Positions 31,270 to 44,204 of a DNA stretch of 64,000 bases are shown piece after piece. A program made the translations under genes and the position numbers. The DNA lies in assembly GCF_037975245.1 (NCBI RefSeq), contig NC_092568.1, positions 39,508,631-39,572,630 of the forward strand. Direction: 5' to 3'. Source of the stretch: Apostichopus japonicus. Its lineage: Eukaryota; Echinodermata; Holothuroidea; Aspidochirotida; Stichopodidae. A model generated the notes under the pieces. It made no database searches. It worked only from the letters and a program-made list of their open reading frames with translations, and had not been told where the DNA came from. Every line of letters begins with the position of its first letter. Positions within the stretch are counted from its first letter, which is position 1.

Positions 31270-32150
31270 TACAAACCTTTGTTACCAAAATAAATGCTAG
31301 CCAGGGCCCTTCATAAATATGCATAACAATTTACAGCACACATCAGCGTGTGTCTGCTATCTACAAATGTCACTTATCCAATTTGAAGATCAAACATATG
31401 GTTTCCACATAGGTAACTGCAAGTTGATAATCCCTCACCCGGCAAACTGATCATCTTTAGTTAGACATGAGCACCAAAAACAATTAGGTCCACCTACTAA
31501 TGATTAAAAATTGCCTTTTGAAGTTATTAAATAAAACTTGTAACATTAATAATGCAAAGCCACATGCCTCCTCATGAAAACACATGTTATCAATTGCATC
31601 ACACATCACAATGTGTACTATAGGCTATCTACAAATATCAAACTCACGTTTTGATGAAACTGTGACTTATGATTGTCTATAGTTATTGCAATTTGAAGAT
31701 TTTGACGTTTGACCCTTTGACCTAATTAATATTCATTATATGAGCACCAAAGTCAATAAGGTTTATTAAGTCATTATGGACCACCCACCCCTCAAGTATG
31801 CTATTGATCAATCATTCCCTTGTCCAGTTATTGTGCATACAAACCTCTTTTACAAAAATAACGTTCAGCCCCGCCTCCTCATAAATATGCATGTACTAAG
31901 GACAGATCAGCATGTATAAGTGGTCTGCCAATATGTCCATACCTTGTTTGAAGAAACTCCAACTTGTGGTTGCCAAGTTATTACAATTTTAAGATGTTGA
32001 GGTGTGACCCTGTGACCTCATTGATATTCATTATATGAGCACCGAAATCTATAGGATTCATTAACTCAATATGTAACACCTACCCACCAAGTATGGCATT
32101 GATCAATCATTCCCTTGTTGAGTTATACTTATAGTGCATACAAACAAAGT
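31270..32150. repeat. ~290-bp tandem array, inverted relative of 12808-14008
   Basis: About three diverged units share TGACCCTxTGACCTxATTxAT, TTCATTATATGAGCACC and CCCCGCCTCCTCATAAATATGC. These are the reverse complement of the units at 12808-14008. The array is followed directly by a CA repeat. Confidence 0.7.
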
Positions 32151-32203
32151 GCCACACACACACGCGCACACACACATACACACGCGCGCGCACACACACC
32201 CGC
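32151..32203. repeat. CA/CG dinucleotide microsatellite
   Basis: About 50 bp of alternating CA with CG islands (ACACGCGCGCGCACAC). Alternating purine-pyrimidine sequence can adopt Z-DNA. It abuts the tandem array. Confidence 0.9.
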
Positions 32204-32549
32204 CTGCATGACTACATAGGTAACGATTATCATCGAGACCAAAAATGGTTTCGTTAAGGAGGCTGAGATGCAAAATGATGCTACCACCAGTCCGGGAATT
32301 TGCAGTTAGCCTCAGTCAGGTGCGAATTCCCTAAATCCATTTACTAGCATGTTCCTAATAGACACCTAAATGCATAAATACTAAAATAATATCATATCAT
32401 ATGTACCCTATATAATAATACTCCCAGATACACAACTTAGGTACCCTAAATCCCACAGCCTCAGTAGGGGCTATAGCGCTAACAGAGGCTAAATCTCAAG
32501 CAGTAGTACACAAATCTCGACTGTGTCCAAAATCTCACATTGACTGCAC

Positions 32550-33080
32550 GTGAAACGATTTTAAAAAAAAACGACTAAGTCCAACAACACTGAGAGGTTG
32601 ACAAAGTTTTCGCCCCCCACGGGAAAACGCAACATTTTTACGCCCCCAAATTAATACAACGTTTAGAGGGTGTATACGAAATTTACCACAACCCCCTTCA
32701 TCGGGCTATGTCCCTCGTTTAATGGGGGCAAGGGGCTCGTCAAGCATGTCAACTTTGCCAATGTTACACCCATTGACTTAGCACGTAAAACGATTTTCAA
32801 GAAAAACGACTAAGTCCAACAACACTGAGAGGTTGACAAAGTTTTCGCCCCCCACGGGAAAACGCAACATTTTTACGCCCCCAAATTAATACAACGTTTA
32901 GAGGGTGTATACGAAATTTACCACAACCCCCTTCATCGGGCTATGTCCCTCGTTTAATGGGGGCAAGGGGGCTCGTCAAGCATGTCAACTTTGCCAATTT
33001 TACACCCATTGACTTAGCACGTAAAACGATTTAAAAAAAACCTGTCCAACAACACTGCGAGGTTGACAAAGTTTTGGCCC
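32550..33080 (+). repeat. ~235-bp tandem repeat, two-plus units
   Basis: Units start near 32571 and 32806, with a shortened third near 33035. They share CCAACAACACTGAGAGGTTG, CACGGGAAAACGCAAC and GGGCTCGTCAAGC. The first two units are nearly identical, indicating a recent tandem duplication. The inverse family is at 38570-39060. Confidence 0.88.
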
Positions 33081-36000
33081 CACCCCCCTCCCCCTCCCCT
33101 TATCGTAAAACCATTCTAATATCATGCTGCATTTGTATTGCAGAGAGCTGCAGAGCAAGAAGATTTACCTTTTGTTCGTTAAGATTTACATTGTTTCTTT
33201 CTTGACTCTATCATTGCTTGTTTATTGCAACGTCAATTGTTAAAACTTTAAAGATTGTTGATTTGTTTTGGTTATACTTTTGTTGTTGAAAGTATGTTAG
33301 AAAAGACTATAGTCGGCTTCTGAAAGAATATAATTTGTTTGCAATATACTCAATACTCCTAAAAGAATTGTTGGTGGGTGCACGTTTGTGTGATTCCAGT
33401 TTTACCATATTTTTACTTAAAAATAAACCTTTCATTATTTATATGTTTTTGCAATATATTTTAATTAATGCTGTTAGTGCAGATATCGAGTCATTTGTAC
33501 ACAAAAAGGAATAATGATAACCAATATATTGACGAGATCAAATCATTATTTGAAAAAAAGTAAAACAAAAACATGTTAGTACACTGCTTATCCACTAATA
33601 TGTAATAAAATATGTAAAAGTAAGTTTTGCTTATGCTCTTCCACATTCAGTTCAATAACTTTATCAGTCTTGATTGGGAAAATTGTATATTTACTCCAAC
33701 TCTCACCGTCAAAGTTTTAAAAAAAAACCTTTTTGGGGAACGAAATTCAATCGGTTGGTTTCCCATGAAAAAAAAAATTGAAAGCTGTGAAATCATTCTA
33801 CAATGGCGTGATCGAACTAATTCATTTGTTAAATTTATTCCAGTGATGTAGGTAGGTTGATCATCCCAAAACCTATGTAGGGATTGACCCCGACCACCCC
33901 CCCCCCCTGCCCTTGGCTCTTTATTATCATTTTTATTTTATATTTTCTCCGATTGTTCAGATTGTATGTGATTTAACATGTTTTTTAGTAACAAATAAAA
34001 ATGAATTTGAATAATTCTGGTGTATATTTTCACCGGTGGGTGTCTAGCTTGTTGTTATATGTATATGTTAAATGTAATTACAAACCTGAATATAACTAAA
34101 AACATATGCTTTGCGATTATTTAGTCTGCAATAATACGTGTAAAAATTCAAATGTGTAACAAGGAAATTTTATCGATGTATTTCACCTTCACACCAGCCA
34201 AAGAAAATGTCTTATTTTGAAAGATATAATTGATTCTTTAATCACGAATATCTTCATCCAGAAGAAAGAAGCAGAGAAACGACAGTCCCGAAAGATTATA
34301 CAGCACAAATAAGAATATTGTAGGCAAATTAGTATATAAGCAGCCAAAAGGATTGTGTATATCCAGCAGAGCCAAATTAAAACGGCGAATTTACTAAAGC
34401 TTTTCCATACTTGACAGTCATACCGTACACATGCCAAGCCTAACCCCTTACCCCCATACATACTTGATACATACTATTAGAAATTGCCTATTCGTCACGC
34501 ATATATATCATTGTTTTCATTTGAATTTTACTTTAAGCTAGTAAGATTTTTCAGATTCTCAAAAATGAAAGTAAAACGCGTATATAATGATCATCCTTTC
34601 ATAATTATGTTAACCCGTCTCCACCCGAGCCCCTGTGCATTAAATAACCTATTTGTCAATTACGTGGTTCTTATGCGATATCGATAAAATATACAGCGTT
34701 GCCTAGAATGTTTTATGTCCCCAAAAAACATCGTGTTCTGGTAGTTTATCCGGATATTGTAATGTCAATCAACATAACCTCAGAGAGTATAGAAAGAAGC
34801 TAAATCGCTTTTCAATCTAAAACGGTTTAGTCTACTACTGCACCAATTATAATTGTGGTTTTTATAACTTCATGTACAGAAGAAAAAGTTGCACGCAGCC
34901 GTAGCTATTCACTAAAATCAGTAAACGGATTAGCTTCAATTTAAGTTGGTAAAATCAGCTTCTTTGATTGATACAAAGATTCAATTGATATGGTTTTATC
35001 GGTCAAATGTATGCTTGACATCCCAGCCCAGTCATCCAACTGAAATAACTGGAGGAAAGAGGGGGGGGGGGAGGTGTGGGGAGGATGTATGGATGCCCTG
35101 TATGTTCATTGTTTGCCCGTAATTATATATTGGCTGTTGAATAATGTTAATTTGCTATGGCTCGTTTTATGTTGTGGTTTTTTGCGCTATATATATATAC
35201 CTTCCTATATAATTTTGTTCGCAAGAACCAGTAACTCGAATCGCCAATTGCTATTCTCCCTCGCTTATTGGTATTCTTCCTCCTTAATGTTTATGGTTGT
35301 ACATATAATTAAGAAAAAACACATAATAATATCGCTCCAGTTTGTGAAGAGTCCCTGGTGAACCATATATCAACGGCGCTCAGTTCAGTTATGTTCATTT
35401 ATTATTCATATCAAAGTAAAACCATGTTTAGGTTTGCTCCGTCAAACCCTTCCCCAAAGAGGGTGATGCAATAGTGACAACTCTTTCCAGAGGATCAAGC
35501 AACACGTTTTAGTAGCAGAAACGATGTCAACTCATCTTTTCATCTTGTATTTTTTTTAGTTATACTAACGTGTGCTTGAGAGACATAAACCTTATGTTAG
35601 CATTCCAGTTGATCAAAATTATCAGTGATGTTCAGGAACATTAAGCCATATGTCATTTAGGAGTCATCCGTTCAACTTTCAGACCTCAAAGTTATTTTTG
35701 ATGTACGAAAGAGGATTATATTCTATAAGCATTCTTGTGAAACTTGAATATTTTCGTTTTCAAGATACGGACAGCTTAAATTGTATCCTACAGAACCCAA
35801 AAGTGAAAAAGAGCAAACAGGTGCGATGTCATCGATTTACATTCACAAGTAAATGTTCTGTTTTTCTATAAAATTTGCACCTTGTTTTCCAATATATAAT
35901 ATAACGTATCCATATTGTGACTTCATCATTGTCAATATTTTCACATCACCTTCAGGTAAACCATCAGCCCTATCCCATCGAGGTCAAAATAACACACTGA

Positions 36001-36336
36001 AAAATAAAAATATATAACATATTTTAGTCAGTGTGCATCTACGACATCACCCCTGTTTGCATCAAGTCTGTTATGGTAGAAAATGCAATAACTTCAAATT
36101 TCAATATCTCAAAAACGGTACATAGGAAACAATGCAAACATTACATATTAGGGACTGGGTTGAGTTTAATTTAAAAGTAGACTTTCATATTATAACATAA
36201 AAGAAACAGTAACATGACACAGTGGCGTATCGATGAACATGAACGGCTCCTGGCCCAAAGGGGCCCCCTATCAGGAGTTCCAAGCAAAGGTGCCTCAGAA
36301 ATGTTCACATGGGGGGGGGGGAGGAATATACATGTT
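33081..36336. other. Unassigned AT-rich sequence
   Basis: No transposon ends or tandem structure are visible over most of this 3.2 kb. The frame at 33627-33851 (74 residues) has a protein-like composition but I recognise no domain and see no good splice context. C and G runs occur near 33895 and 35060. A hAT-like CAGTGGCGTATCGATG word lies at about 36220. Confidence 0.35.
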
Positions 36337-36344
36337 GGTGTAAC

Positions 36345-37380
36345 CAGGGGCGGACTGGGTATTAAAACCGGACCGGGCATTTTTCACCTAGACCGGCCTA
36401 TTATTCATTGATATGTTACTTACATAGTGATCGCCGTCCCGGGGAGGGGTCTAAGGGAGGGGGATCCCCTCCCCTTTGATAATTTTTTGAAGTTAAGGAA
36501 TGCCTAGATGCAAAATGGTGCGATATTTCTGAATTTTGTAGGTTACAATAATCCTTTAAAAGAGACCCCAAATAATTTTCCAGAAGCAACACTTAATTAA
36601 ACCGAGAAAAGTTAAAAACGTAACAAAAAATAGACAAAAATATATATTTTAGACTGGATTTTATTTACTTTTTCAAGCATTTTGCGACAACATGTTTGAA
36701 AAAAAGAAAAAAAAAACCTACATAAAATCCACTAAAACTATATGTTCAATAACACGAGCACATATCATGTCTATGAGAGTAGGAGCCTACGCAGTACGCT
36801 GCTTCTGGCAGCTACACCATCAATGATATTTTTAGTGTCAAGTTTGGCCAAAATCTTTTTTTCCACAGACATCAACATGAACGCCTCAAGATGTTCGTCG
36901 ACGTCTAATATTCGTCTTACTTTGATAACCAAACAGTGGCAAACACCCCACTGTATGTGGGTCATTTTTATTCATACATAATCTCTCAGTGAGTGATATC
37001 CAAATAATCTAATAAAATTTTACCTTTTTTACTTCGTTTTCTGGAGGATGAGGTGCAGATTCATAAAATCTGTGTTCTCTGCCAATGCTATGTAAATGTC
37101 AGAATGAATTGGTCACCGTACTTGTATATCTTGTCGTAAAAATACTAACACGGACTGGTTGCCTTAAGCGTGCACGTTCTTTTATTGCGAACTAACAGAC
37201 TTACTAACATGGTGATTTCATGAGCTGATTCCCAAAGTAAAAAATATATTTTTACACAGCCCACCTGTATTCTATTAACTACTGTGAAAATTGGCTGTAA
37301 TTTTTACCAGGCTCCCCAGCCCACCGGGGCACCAGCCCACCGGGCATTGCCCAAATGCCCGTGTGGCCAGTCCGCCACTG
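36345..37380. mobile_element. hAT-type non-autonomous element, 1036 bp, 8-bp TSD
   Basis: Ends CAGGGGCGGACTGG and CCAGTCCGCCACTG are inverted repeats, flanked by an exact GGTGTAAC duplication (36337-36344 and 37381-37388). Subterminal CCGGxCCGGGCAT and GCCCACCGGGC words are inverted too. The interior is AT-rich without coding capacity. It interrupts a segment that continues into a hairpin module at 37404. Confidence 0.88.
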
Positions 37381-37403
37381 GGTGTAACACAAAACTTGAT
37401 ACT

Positions 37404-37500
37404 ATCTTAGCGGAGCGCCATCATCGGTTGGCGCGGATCGTACCACAATTTATTTTGGCCAAAAAATACTCATAGATCGTCGGAAAAGACACTTCCCGTG
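37404..37500 (+). repeat. Recurrent hairpin module (copy)
   Basis: Plus-strand copy: CTATCTTAGCGGAGCGCCAT, GGTTGGCGCGGATCGTACC, then a diverged ACACTTCCCGTGTG. Confidence 0.6.
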
Positions 37501-38569
37501 TGTTTCAAGTTGCATTTACACATCGGTTATTTTGAGATCTCATGTACTATAGGATTTTGACTTTCAATAATTTCTGTAATGCATTATGGGTCCGTATGCA
37601 ATGAACATAACTAGAGAACTGTTGGTTGGGTGAAATTTTTATCAATTTTTTTTTTTTTTTTTGGGGGGGGGGGTTGCACCTCTTGCCCTTCCCCGCGGAC
37701 GTCCATGGGTTCAAGGTCCATTGATTTTTGCAGGATCAATGCAGGGGGCTTAGTTTAGAACATTTGAATGGCCATTTGGCATGTACACATTGTTTCCAGC
37801 TGACAAATATGTTGTAATGCTAAATACATCAAAATCCATCATGATAATGACAACCAATGCGGCACTGGCCTAATTTCGACTGAAACTTTGTCTACATCTA
37901 GGCCTAATTTCCTGTGCTTTTTTTACTTACCAGATACATCGAAGGCATCTTTATTCTAACATTTTATTATTATATTTCTAAATGAACGCAGTTTCAAGTC
38001 TGTGGGGTGTTGGGTTATCGTTTTAGTATTTTTCAAATAATCATATGTCTCGATGTTCTACTCAGTACAACATTGGCTGGAATTGGGTTTTAAGTTATAT
38101 CCTTTGTTTTCATTATAAAAATAAATAACACAATTAGCTCGATACAGACATTAATACCCAATGAGACCTTGATCATGATGTCCGTATTCCGTATCACGTG
38201 AAAATATGTGTATTGTCTTGCTCAGTCTTGCATGAGTTTTTCTTCCCCAGTAAAAACGGGCCCTCCCCATCCAAAGAGGTACCCTTTTCTGTGCATCAGA
38301 AAAGCGGGATCCCCCTTTTGGTCGGGGCCTACGGCTCAGCAAGTTCCGAGCCCATAGGATTTACGCCACTGAAATGTCATAAATGTCTTGTGCCACCTTG
38401 CAGAATCAAGGCTGAAACAAAAAAATTTGGCGATTTTCTTCTTAGAATTATTATAAATTCTGGCAAAGTAAAATAATCTATTGTGAATCCAGTGTCTAAA
38501 CTTGGGGTATGCTGCTGTGTCAATCACCAACCAATTTTGGTCGACAACACGGAATCGATCAAAGGTGAC
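37501..38569. other. Unassigned sequence
   Basis: It includes a T/G run at 37650-37672 and a possible element end GGATTTACGCCACTG near 38375. No gene or complete element could be delimited. Confidence 0.35.
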
Positions 38570-39062
38570 TTGCTTGACGAGCCCCTTGCCCCCAGAAAAC
38601 AAGGGAAGTAGGGTGCTAAGTCAATGGGTGTAAAATTGGCAAAGTTGACTTGCTTGACGAGCCCCTTGCCCCTATTAAACAAGGGAATTAGCCCGGTTAG
38701 GGGGGTTGTGATAAATTTCGTATTCACATTCTAAACGTTGTATTAATTTGGTGGCGAAAAGATGTGGCGTTTTTCCGTGGGGGTGAAAAATTTGTCAACC
38801 TCTCAGTGTTGTTGGACTTACGTTTTTTTTGAAAATCGTTTTACGTGCTAAGTCAATGGGTGTAAAATTGGCAAAGTTGACATGCTTGACGAGCCCCTTG
38901 CCCCCATTAAACGAGCGACATAGCCCGATGAAGGGGTTGTGATAAATTTCGTATGTACCCTCTTCATGTTGTATTAATTTGGGGGCGTAAAAATGTTGCG
39001 TTTTCCCGTGGGGGGCGAAAAACTTTGTCAACCTCTCAGTGTTGTTGGACTTGGTCGTTTTT
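38570..39062 (-). repeat. ~233-bp tandem repeat, inverted relative of 32550-33080
   Basis: GACGAGCCCCTTGCCC recurs at about 38577, 38657 and 38890, giving one short (80 bp) and one full (233 bp) interval. These units are the reverse complement of the 32550-33080 family. Outside, AGCGCTATAGCCCC (about 39084) is complementary to GGGGCTATAGCGCT at about 32466, so the whole 32.46-39.10 kb block has matching inverted edges. Confidence 0.82.
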
Positions 39063-39109
39063 CCAGAGATTTAGCCCTCGAAAGCGCTATAGCCCCCTCT
39101 CCACAGCCT

Positions 39110-41908
39110 AGACTACAGTTCTAATACTAGCTCTACTGTAGGCCTAGTAAGTATTCAAGTAGACCAACATTAAACCCATTGCAACTAAAATCTTGGACAG
39201 TGGCTTATGTGTTGGAAAATGATCTGCTAATGGAAAGAGCTTTCCATAATAGAACAATCGTAGGTTGAAAATTTCTCCTCAATCTTCATTATCACGTGAT
39301 ATCTGCGCAGATGGTGTTCAGCAAGTAACTCTGGAAACAGAATTAACAAATTATTTCTTGGAAGGAGATTACCATCAGTTTGTGTCATAATGAGATTAAA
39401 ATCAAGTTGTTCTACTTGCTAATTTTGAGATTTTCTGTTTTTTTTCTCTCCAGACCCAAGTCGAGGAATTCTGAATTGTATTGGGAACAATGAACTTATG
39501 CTACTGTGTGGATTTATATGGTCAAACTAGCTATTTTGTGATCAAAGATTGAAAGAGCTGGATGGGATCTGGAGTAAAATAGTAATCCATAAGCAAGTCT
39601 TGTTTGAAATGAATTCACTGTGATGAAGGAATGTTATTGTATGTTGCTATGGTACCTGAAGTTCCTGAACAACAAATCACTGAATTGGACAACTCTGAAA
39701 ACACTTGATGATGGCACTTTTAATCCTCTTCTGTCCTTGCATCTTAGCAGCAGTGAATACCTTTGCACATTCACAGCAGAATATGGATGGTCTTTAGCAC
39801 TGTCAGAGATGGATTCAAATAATGATTCTGCACATTTTAAAAATGACAAGGTGGTACCCATTTTTATCATTATTGAAAATAATTTTGGTCTGTTCACCAT
39901 CTGTGAGAATATTAACATAGGAATCGAACCTACTTTCAAGAATATCCAAGATAACATGGGCAGATACAGAGGATGGGTTTCAATCCTCCCCTTTTGAGTC
40001 TGTTCTGTTCAAACAGTGCTATATTGAATGTCTATCTCCTTTGATCACATGTATATTAATCACCCCTAGTGAGACAATCAGTCCTGTCTATTACTCCTCT
40101 CACTGGTAAGATAACAGTAAGTCATAGAAAGGGTCAGAGGTTATCACTACTTAGAGAGCTGTTTGTTTATGTGGTCACTCACATCCTGGTAGCAGTAGAG
40201 AGAAGAAGTCTAATAGATTAGAAAACAGTGTAATCTTGTGTGTTGACTTATTTTTCAATTATCCTTGGAACATTATACAACCGGCTCTTGTTTTATGCAA
40301 CTTTTAATGTCTGGAAAGTGTCATTTCTTGTATCTGAGAGGCTCATGGCAAACATTTTTCTTTCTTGTATTATTTTAGTGCCATCCACTTGGATTATGTC
40401 ATAGTTGTCCCTGGAAAATGCTGTGGAAAAGCAACCCCTCCCCTTCTAACACATAGCTACTTTTGTTTAATACTTCCATATTAGTTTGTGCATGCAGTTT
40501 CCAGTTTAATGTTAATATTGCAAAGTGGGTAGTAGTTTATGCAGCATATCATATCCCACCTTATCAAGTGAGAGTACATACAGTTTGATGGATGTCTACA
40601 TTTAGTCACAGTCATCAAAGGACTGGATGCTACAGTAGCACGAGTAGTGGCTTGAGTGTTGTTTTAACGTTTTACCTACTGTACAAAGCTTTGTCCATGC
40701 ATGGTAAGTGAATATCATTAGACCTTAAAATCATAGTTGAGTCAATTTAGACAAAATAGCCTATAGATTTACTGTCCATCACAGCATACGTGGCTAGGTT
40801 GATCAGGCGATTGGCCTACCTCAAAACTTGGATATCTGGCTATATGCTATACTGCTTATGCCCTTTTGCCACAATTTACAGTGTTTGGAGTACATTGCAA
40901 TGGAGAAATGCATTTGAATATTGGTACAATAGACTGAAATATTCTAGGCTTAAGTTATGATCTAGGCTAACCTAAGTTACACCAGTGTAAGGCTACGTCT
41001 ACGTACATAGGCCTAGCCTAAGTTAGGCTAGCCTATGTCCCTATTATTGAAGTGATAGGCTAAGCCCAGGACATTAACAGTCATCCCATGTTATTCTGGC
41101 ATGTGGATCTATCGTTAGGGATACAGTTTTAAGAAAAGTGAGGTTGTGAATATTTTTGTTATTAGGATTTTGTCATATCGCATCCTAATTAAGGACAACC
41201 GTGGCCGGTCTAGGCTTACTATATCCCGGGTCCCGTGAATAACAATACAAAAAATTAGCAGACGACACTAGTAAATTATTTAAGTTTCCTATGTAATTGC
41301 TTCTTTTATCGCTTCCTAAGAATTACAAAGTGAAACTACAGTCCACTGCGACATTTTCGACGATTTTGCAACCAAATGCAACACGCGATATCACCATTTC
41401 GAGTAATTTATGTCAACTTTATCACTTTAGTTTAGTCAAACACGTAGTGTTTGTATTACGCGCCGGTTCCTTCTTGCCGTACACAGAAAGCGCCCCCACT
41501 TTATGAGTGGCTTCAGTGTATGTCGCATGACGTCATTCTATCCTTATCAATTTCTATGGCCACTGCACATAAGTTTTTGCTGCCTGGTAGCCATCTTTGC
41601 CCGTGCAGCCTCTTTAGCCTTGCTGTCCTCTGTGAGGAATAGTTTAGCTGGTACAATTTATCAGCTGGTGTTTTGTTGTTTATTGTGAGACCTTCTGTAA
41701 CTGATTAATTGGCAGCTCTCCAGACCGTATTCAAACGGGGGGAATCCTCTCTCCCGTCTCAATAGTTGAGTACCCTGAACGTTTTAAATTCAGTACGTGT
41801 TGGGACAATTAAATAACTTGGGTTTTGTGTCTTTATTTCTTCTGCGTTAGGGGCTATTACTCTATCTTAAATAGAGGGCGGACGAACCACTGTTTACATG
41901 TGAGACAA
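39110..41908. other. Unassigned sequence, largest featureless block
   Basis: No transposon ends or tandem arrays are visible. A frame at 39623-39997 (about 124 residues) overlaps a minus-strand frame of 107 residues; neither resembles a known protein. TAGGCCTAG words cluster at 40950-41060. The region may belong to a host intron or to old decayed repeats. Confidence 0.35.
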
Positions 41909-42325
41909 TATAGGTACGTTTTGAAGTGAAGTTGTTCACGAGAATTGTCAATTTTCAAATTCTGAACAAATAATGGGCTTAAAACCTTGAAAAGTGGGGC
42001 TTACGGGTATTGTTGGCCGCGACGTATAGAATCACCTACAAAAAGCAATGATCCACAGGAGATGCGATGAGGTCGAACATGATGTGTGACTGGTGACAAT
42101 CTTCAAAAAGGTTATGGATGGAAAAAAACTATTGAGAAATTCTTGGTTCTCAGGCAAAAGTGTACATTTTTTTGGTCATTTAAAGCCCAAAAGTGCCCTT
42201 TCCGGTGATCTTGGGGTGTATCAAAACCAGAAATTTTCTTGTACGCTGCGCGCCAACTGATGGTGGCGCTCCGCTTAGATAGTAATTCGCGCCCTCCGGA
42301 TTAGAAAATCCTGGATACGCCCTGT
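41909..42325. repeat. Dispersed long repeat, 3' part (copy 2)
   Basis: Closely parallels 27650-28078, including the minus-strand hairpin module (about 42180-42285) and the terminal AAAATCCTGGATACGCCCTG. It starts later in the repeat than copy 1, so it is truncated at the left or continues into diverged sequence. Confidence 0.65.
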
Positions 42326-42909
42326 CATGTGTGGCATTGCTTTTGTAGTTCGCACAACGAAAACATCTCGCTTTTGCAACAGAAGTAAGTATATGATTTC
42401 TTTCCCCTCATCGGCTTAAATTATCGTTTGAAATATAACCATTTTCGAATAAAGACCTTTATATTGAATTTTAAGTTCCATCTATGATTATATTTGAAAT
42501 TTATAAACAGATCGGAGAACATTCTCAACATTTCTAACGTTATAGTAATTGTTATGTTCGGAGGTAAGCTGTAAGGTACGGGTGTAACGTTACTATTGAC
42601 TATATTGCTAGTTGCACTGGAAGTACCAATGGTCTCTTGCACTTTGCAGGCATGAGAACTAAATCAGTGTGATGTCAATCGACGTCAAAATGGCTCTAAC
42701 TCACAACAATAATATGCATACTGTTAGTGTTATGTTGCCAGTGTAAGAGTAAAGGCCTCCCAGTTTACTTTTTGATTGTTTTGCTAAGCCAGCTTAAGTT
42801 ATAATATAGGCTAAGCAACAGTTGACGTTTTAAGGCCGACCTTCAGTCTGCACCACTGATCTAAACATACCCGGATCCATTCTAAAATTGTATAGTACGG
42901 AAGCTTAGG
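42326..42909. other. Unassigned sequence
   Basis: Nothing recognised apart from short AT-rich frames. Confidence 0.35.
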
Positions 42910-43290
42910 CTATCGTACATCAGCAAAAGAAAAATCTGGCCCCATAAGTTGACATTTTTCAGTAAATTGTTTAGAAAACAAGATAATATCTTATCAAAAA
43001 TCAGAAAAAATGTTGGATTGATCAGTTGCTTTAACTGAGCAATTGAACATTTTTCTGCAAGTTTTTTAATTGTACACTTCATTCCATCTGAGCAATTGAA
43101 TAAATTTCTGCAAAATTATTAATTGACAACTTGTCGTATCTTCGTCAACTCAACATTTGTCTGCAAAATGTTTATTTGTTCGCTTCATTCCAACTGAGAA
43201 ATTAAAAAAGGTCTAAAAGAAGATGTCACCTCCCCGTTGAAAAAACAAATGTCTAGTTACCGAGGCTGATATGAAAAATGGTATTATCGT
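42910..43290. repeat. Dispersed repeat with ~60-bp internal subrepeats
   Basis: CTGAGCAATTGAAxAxATTTxTGCAAA words recur about every 57-65 bp between 43030 and 43200. The block at 42930-43040 is the reverse complement of 16560-16660. The edge CACCTCCCCGTTGAAAAAAC resembles CACCTCCCCTTTGAGAAAAC at 54270, pointing to a third partial copy. Confidence 0.55.
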
Positions 43291-44080
43291 TTCCATCATT
43301 TTAACAATACATTTTGTATACAACTGTGCTTGCATGTGTTATTAAATTAAAGCCATTTGGAAAATATGTTTGAGGATTAAGCTAAGGAGATCACCTGTCC
43401 TCATGCTCCCATGCAGCGGCTACGGTCCTGTTTAGTGGGCAAATGGGCAAATGGTAATGTGTTTTTATATTAAACCTGACAATAAATTCCATACGACGCA
43501 CGGAACTATAGCTAAAGGTCTCAATTACTTAATCAATGGCAACTTGCTAGGAGAGATCTCATTCTATGCTTAGGCTAATGAGGTCTACCTGAATAGCAGA
43601 TCACACCGTGCTACAAAAACAAGTAGCCTATCTAGTGTAGTACATATCATAGCCTAGCACTAGACAAGAATGCTTACAGTAAATGGTAAGGGCTATTAGC
43701 CAATCGATTCACAGGAAATTCGGAAACCACCATTGATTATATTTAGCATGAAAATTTCTGTAATGGATATTTTGTTAACTCTGTACTTGCAAATGATTGT
43801 TATGATTTCGTCCCGTTGTGGCGTAGTGACGAATTTGCAAAAAGGGAGTTTTGAGAAAACGCGCTCTAAAGATTTTCACAGTTTGACTTTAGTATATCGT
43901 AATTAAAAAATGATCTTTTGTACCAAAAGCTGTCATAATATGAAATATAACTAATAGAACTTTGAGTTCTCATATTTGTTGCTGATCGAAAAATGTCTTA
44001 CAAAGTAGTAATTATAGTGTAAACTTATTCGTCGTTATATGGTATGTCAGATATGAGGGCATACAGGGCAAGGAGAGCCG
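43291..44080. other. Unassigned sequence
   Basis: No gene, tandem repeat or element end recognised. Confidence 0.35.
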
Positions 44081-44081
44081 A

Positions 44082-44200
44082 TGTGACAGTACAGAGTGTC
44101 CCCTGTACAAAGTGTCCATGGGGACACTCTGTACCGGCACATTTAGTCCGGTCGGACATTATCTGCTGACAATTGTTTCCCCACCTCACAGCAAATATAG
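44082..44200. repeat. Foldback repeat, copy 1
   Basis: TACAGAGTGTCCCC and GGGGACACTCTGTA are inverted around a short loop, giving a strong hairpin. It is followed by TTTAGTCCGGTCGGACAT and CCCCACCTCACAGCAAATATAG. The same arrangement recurs at 47797-47945. Confidence 0.75.
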
Positions 44201-44204
44201 ACAT

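Noticed and set aside
33627-33851. 74-residue frame with protein-like composition
   Set aside because: No family recognised and no supporting exon structure.
39620-39997. 125-residue frame, longest outside transposons
   Set aside because: It has no recognisable domain, overlaps a similar-length antisense frame and lacks convincing splice or promoter context. It may be chance or a relic.
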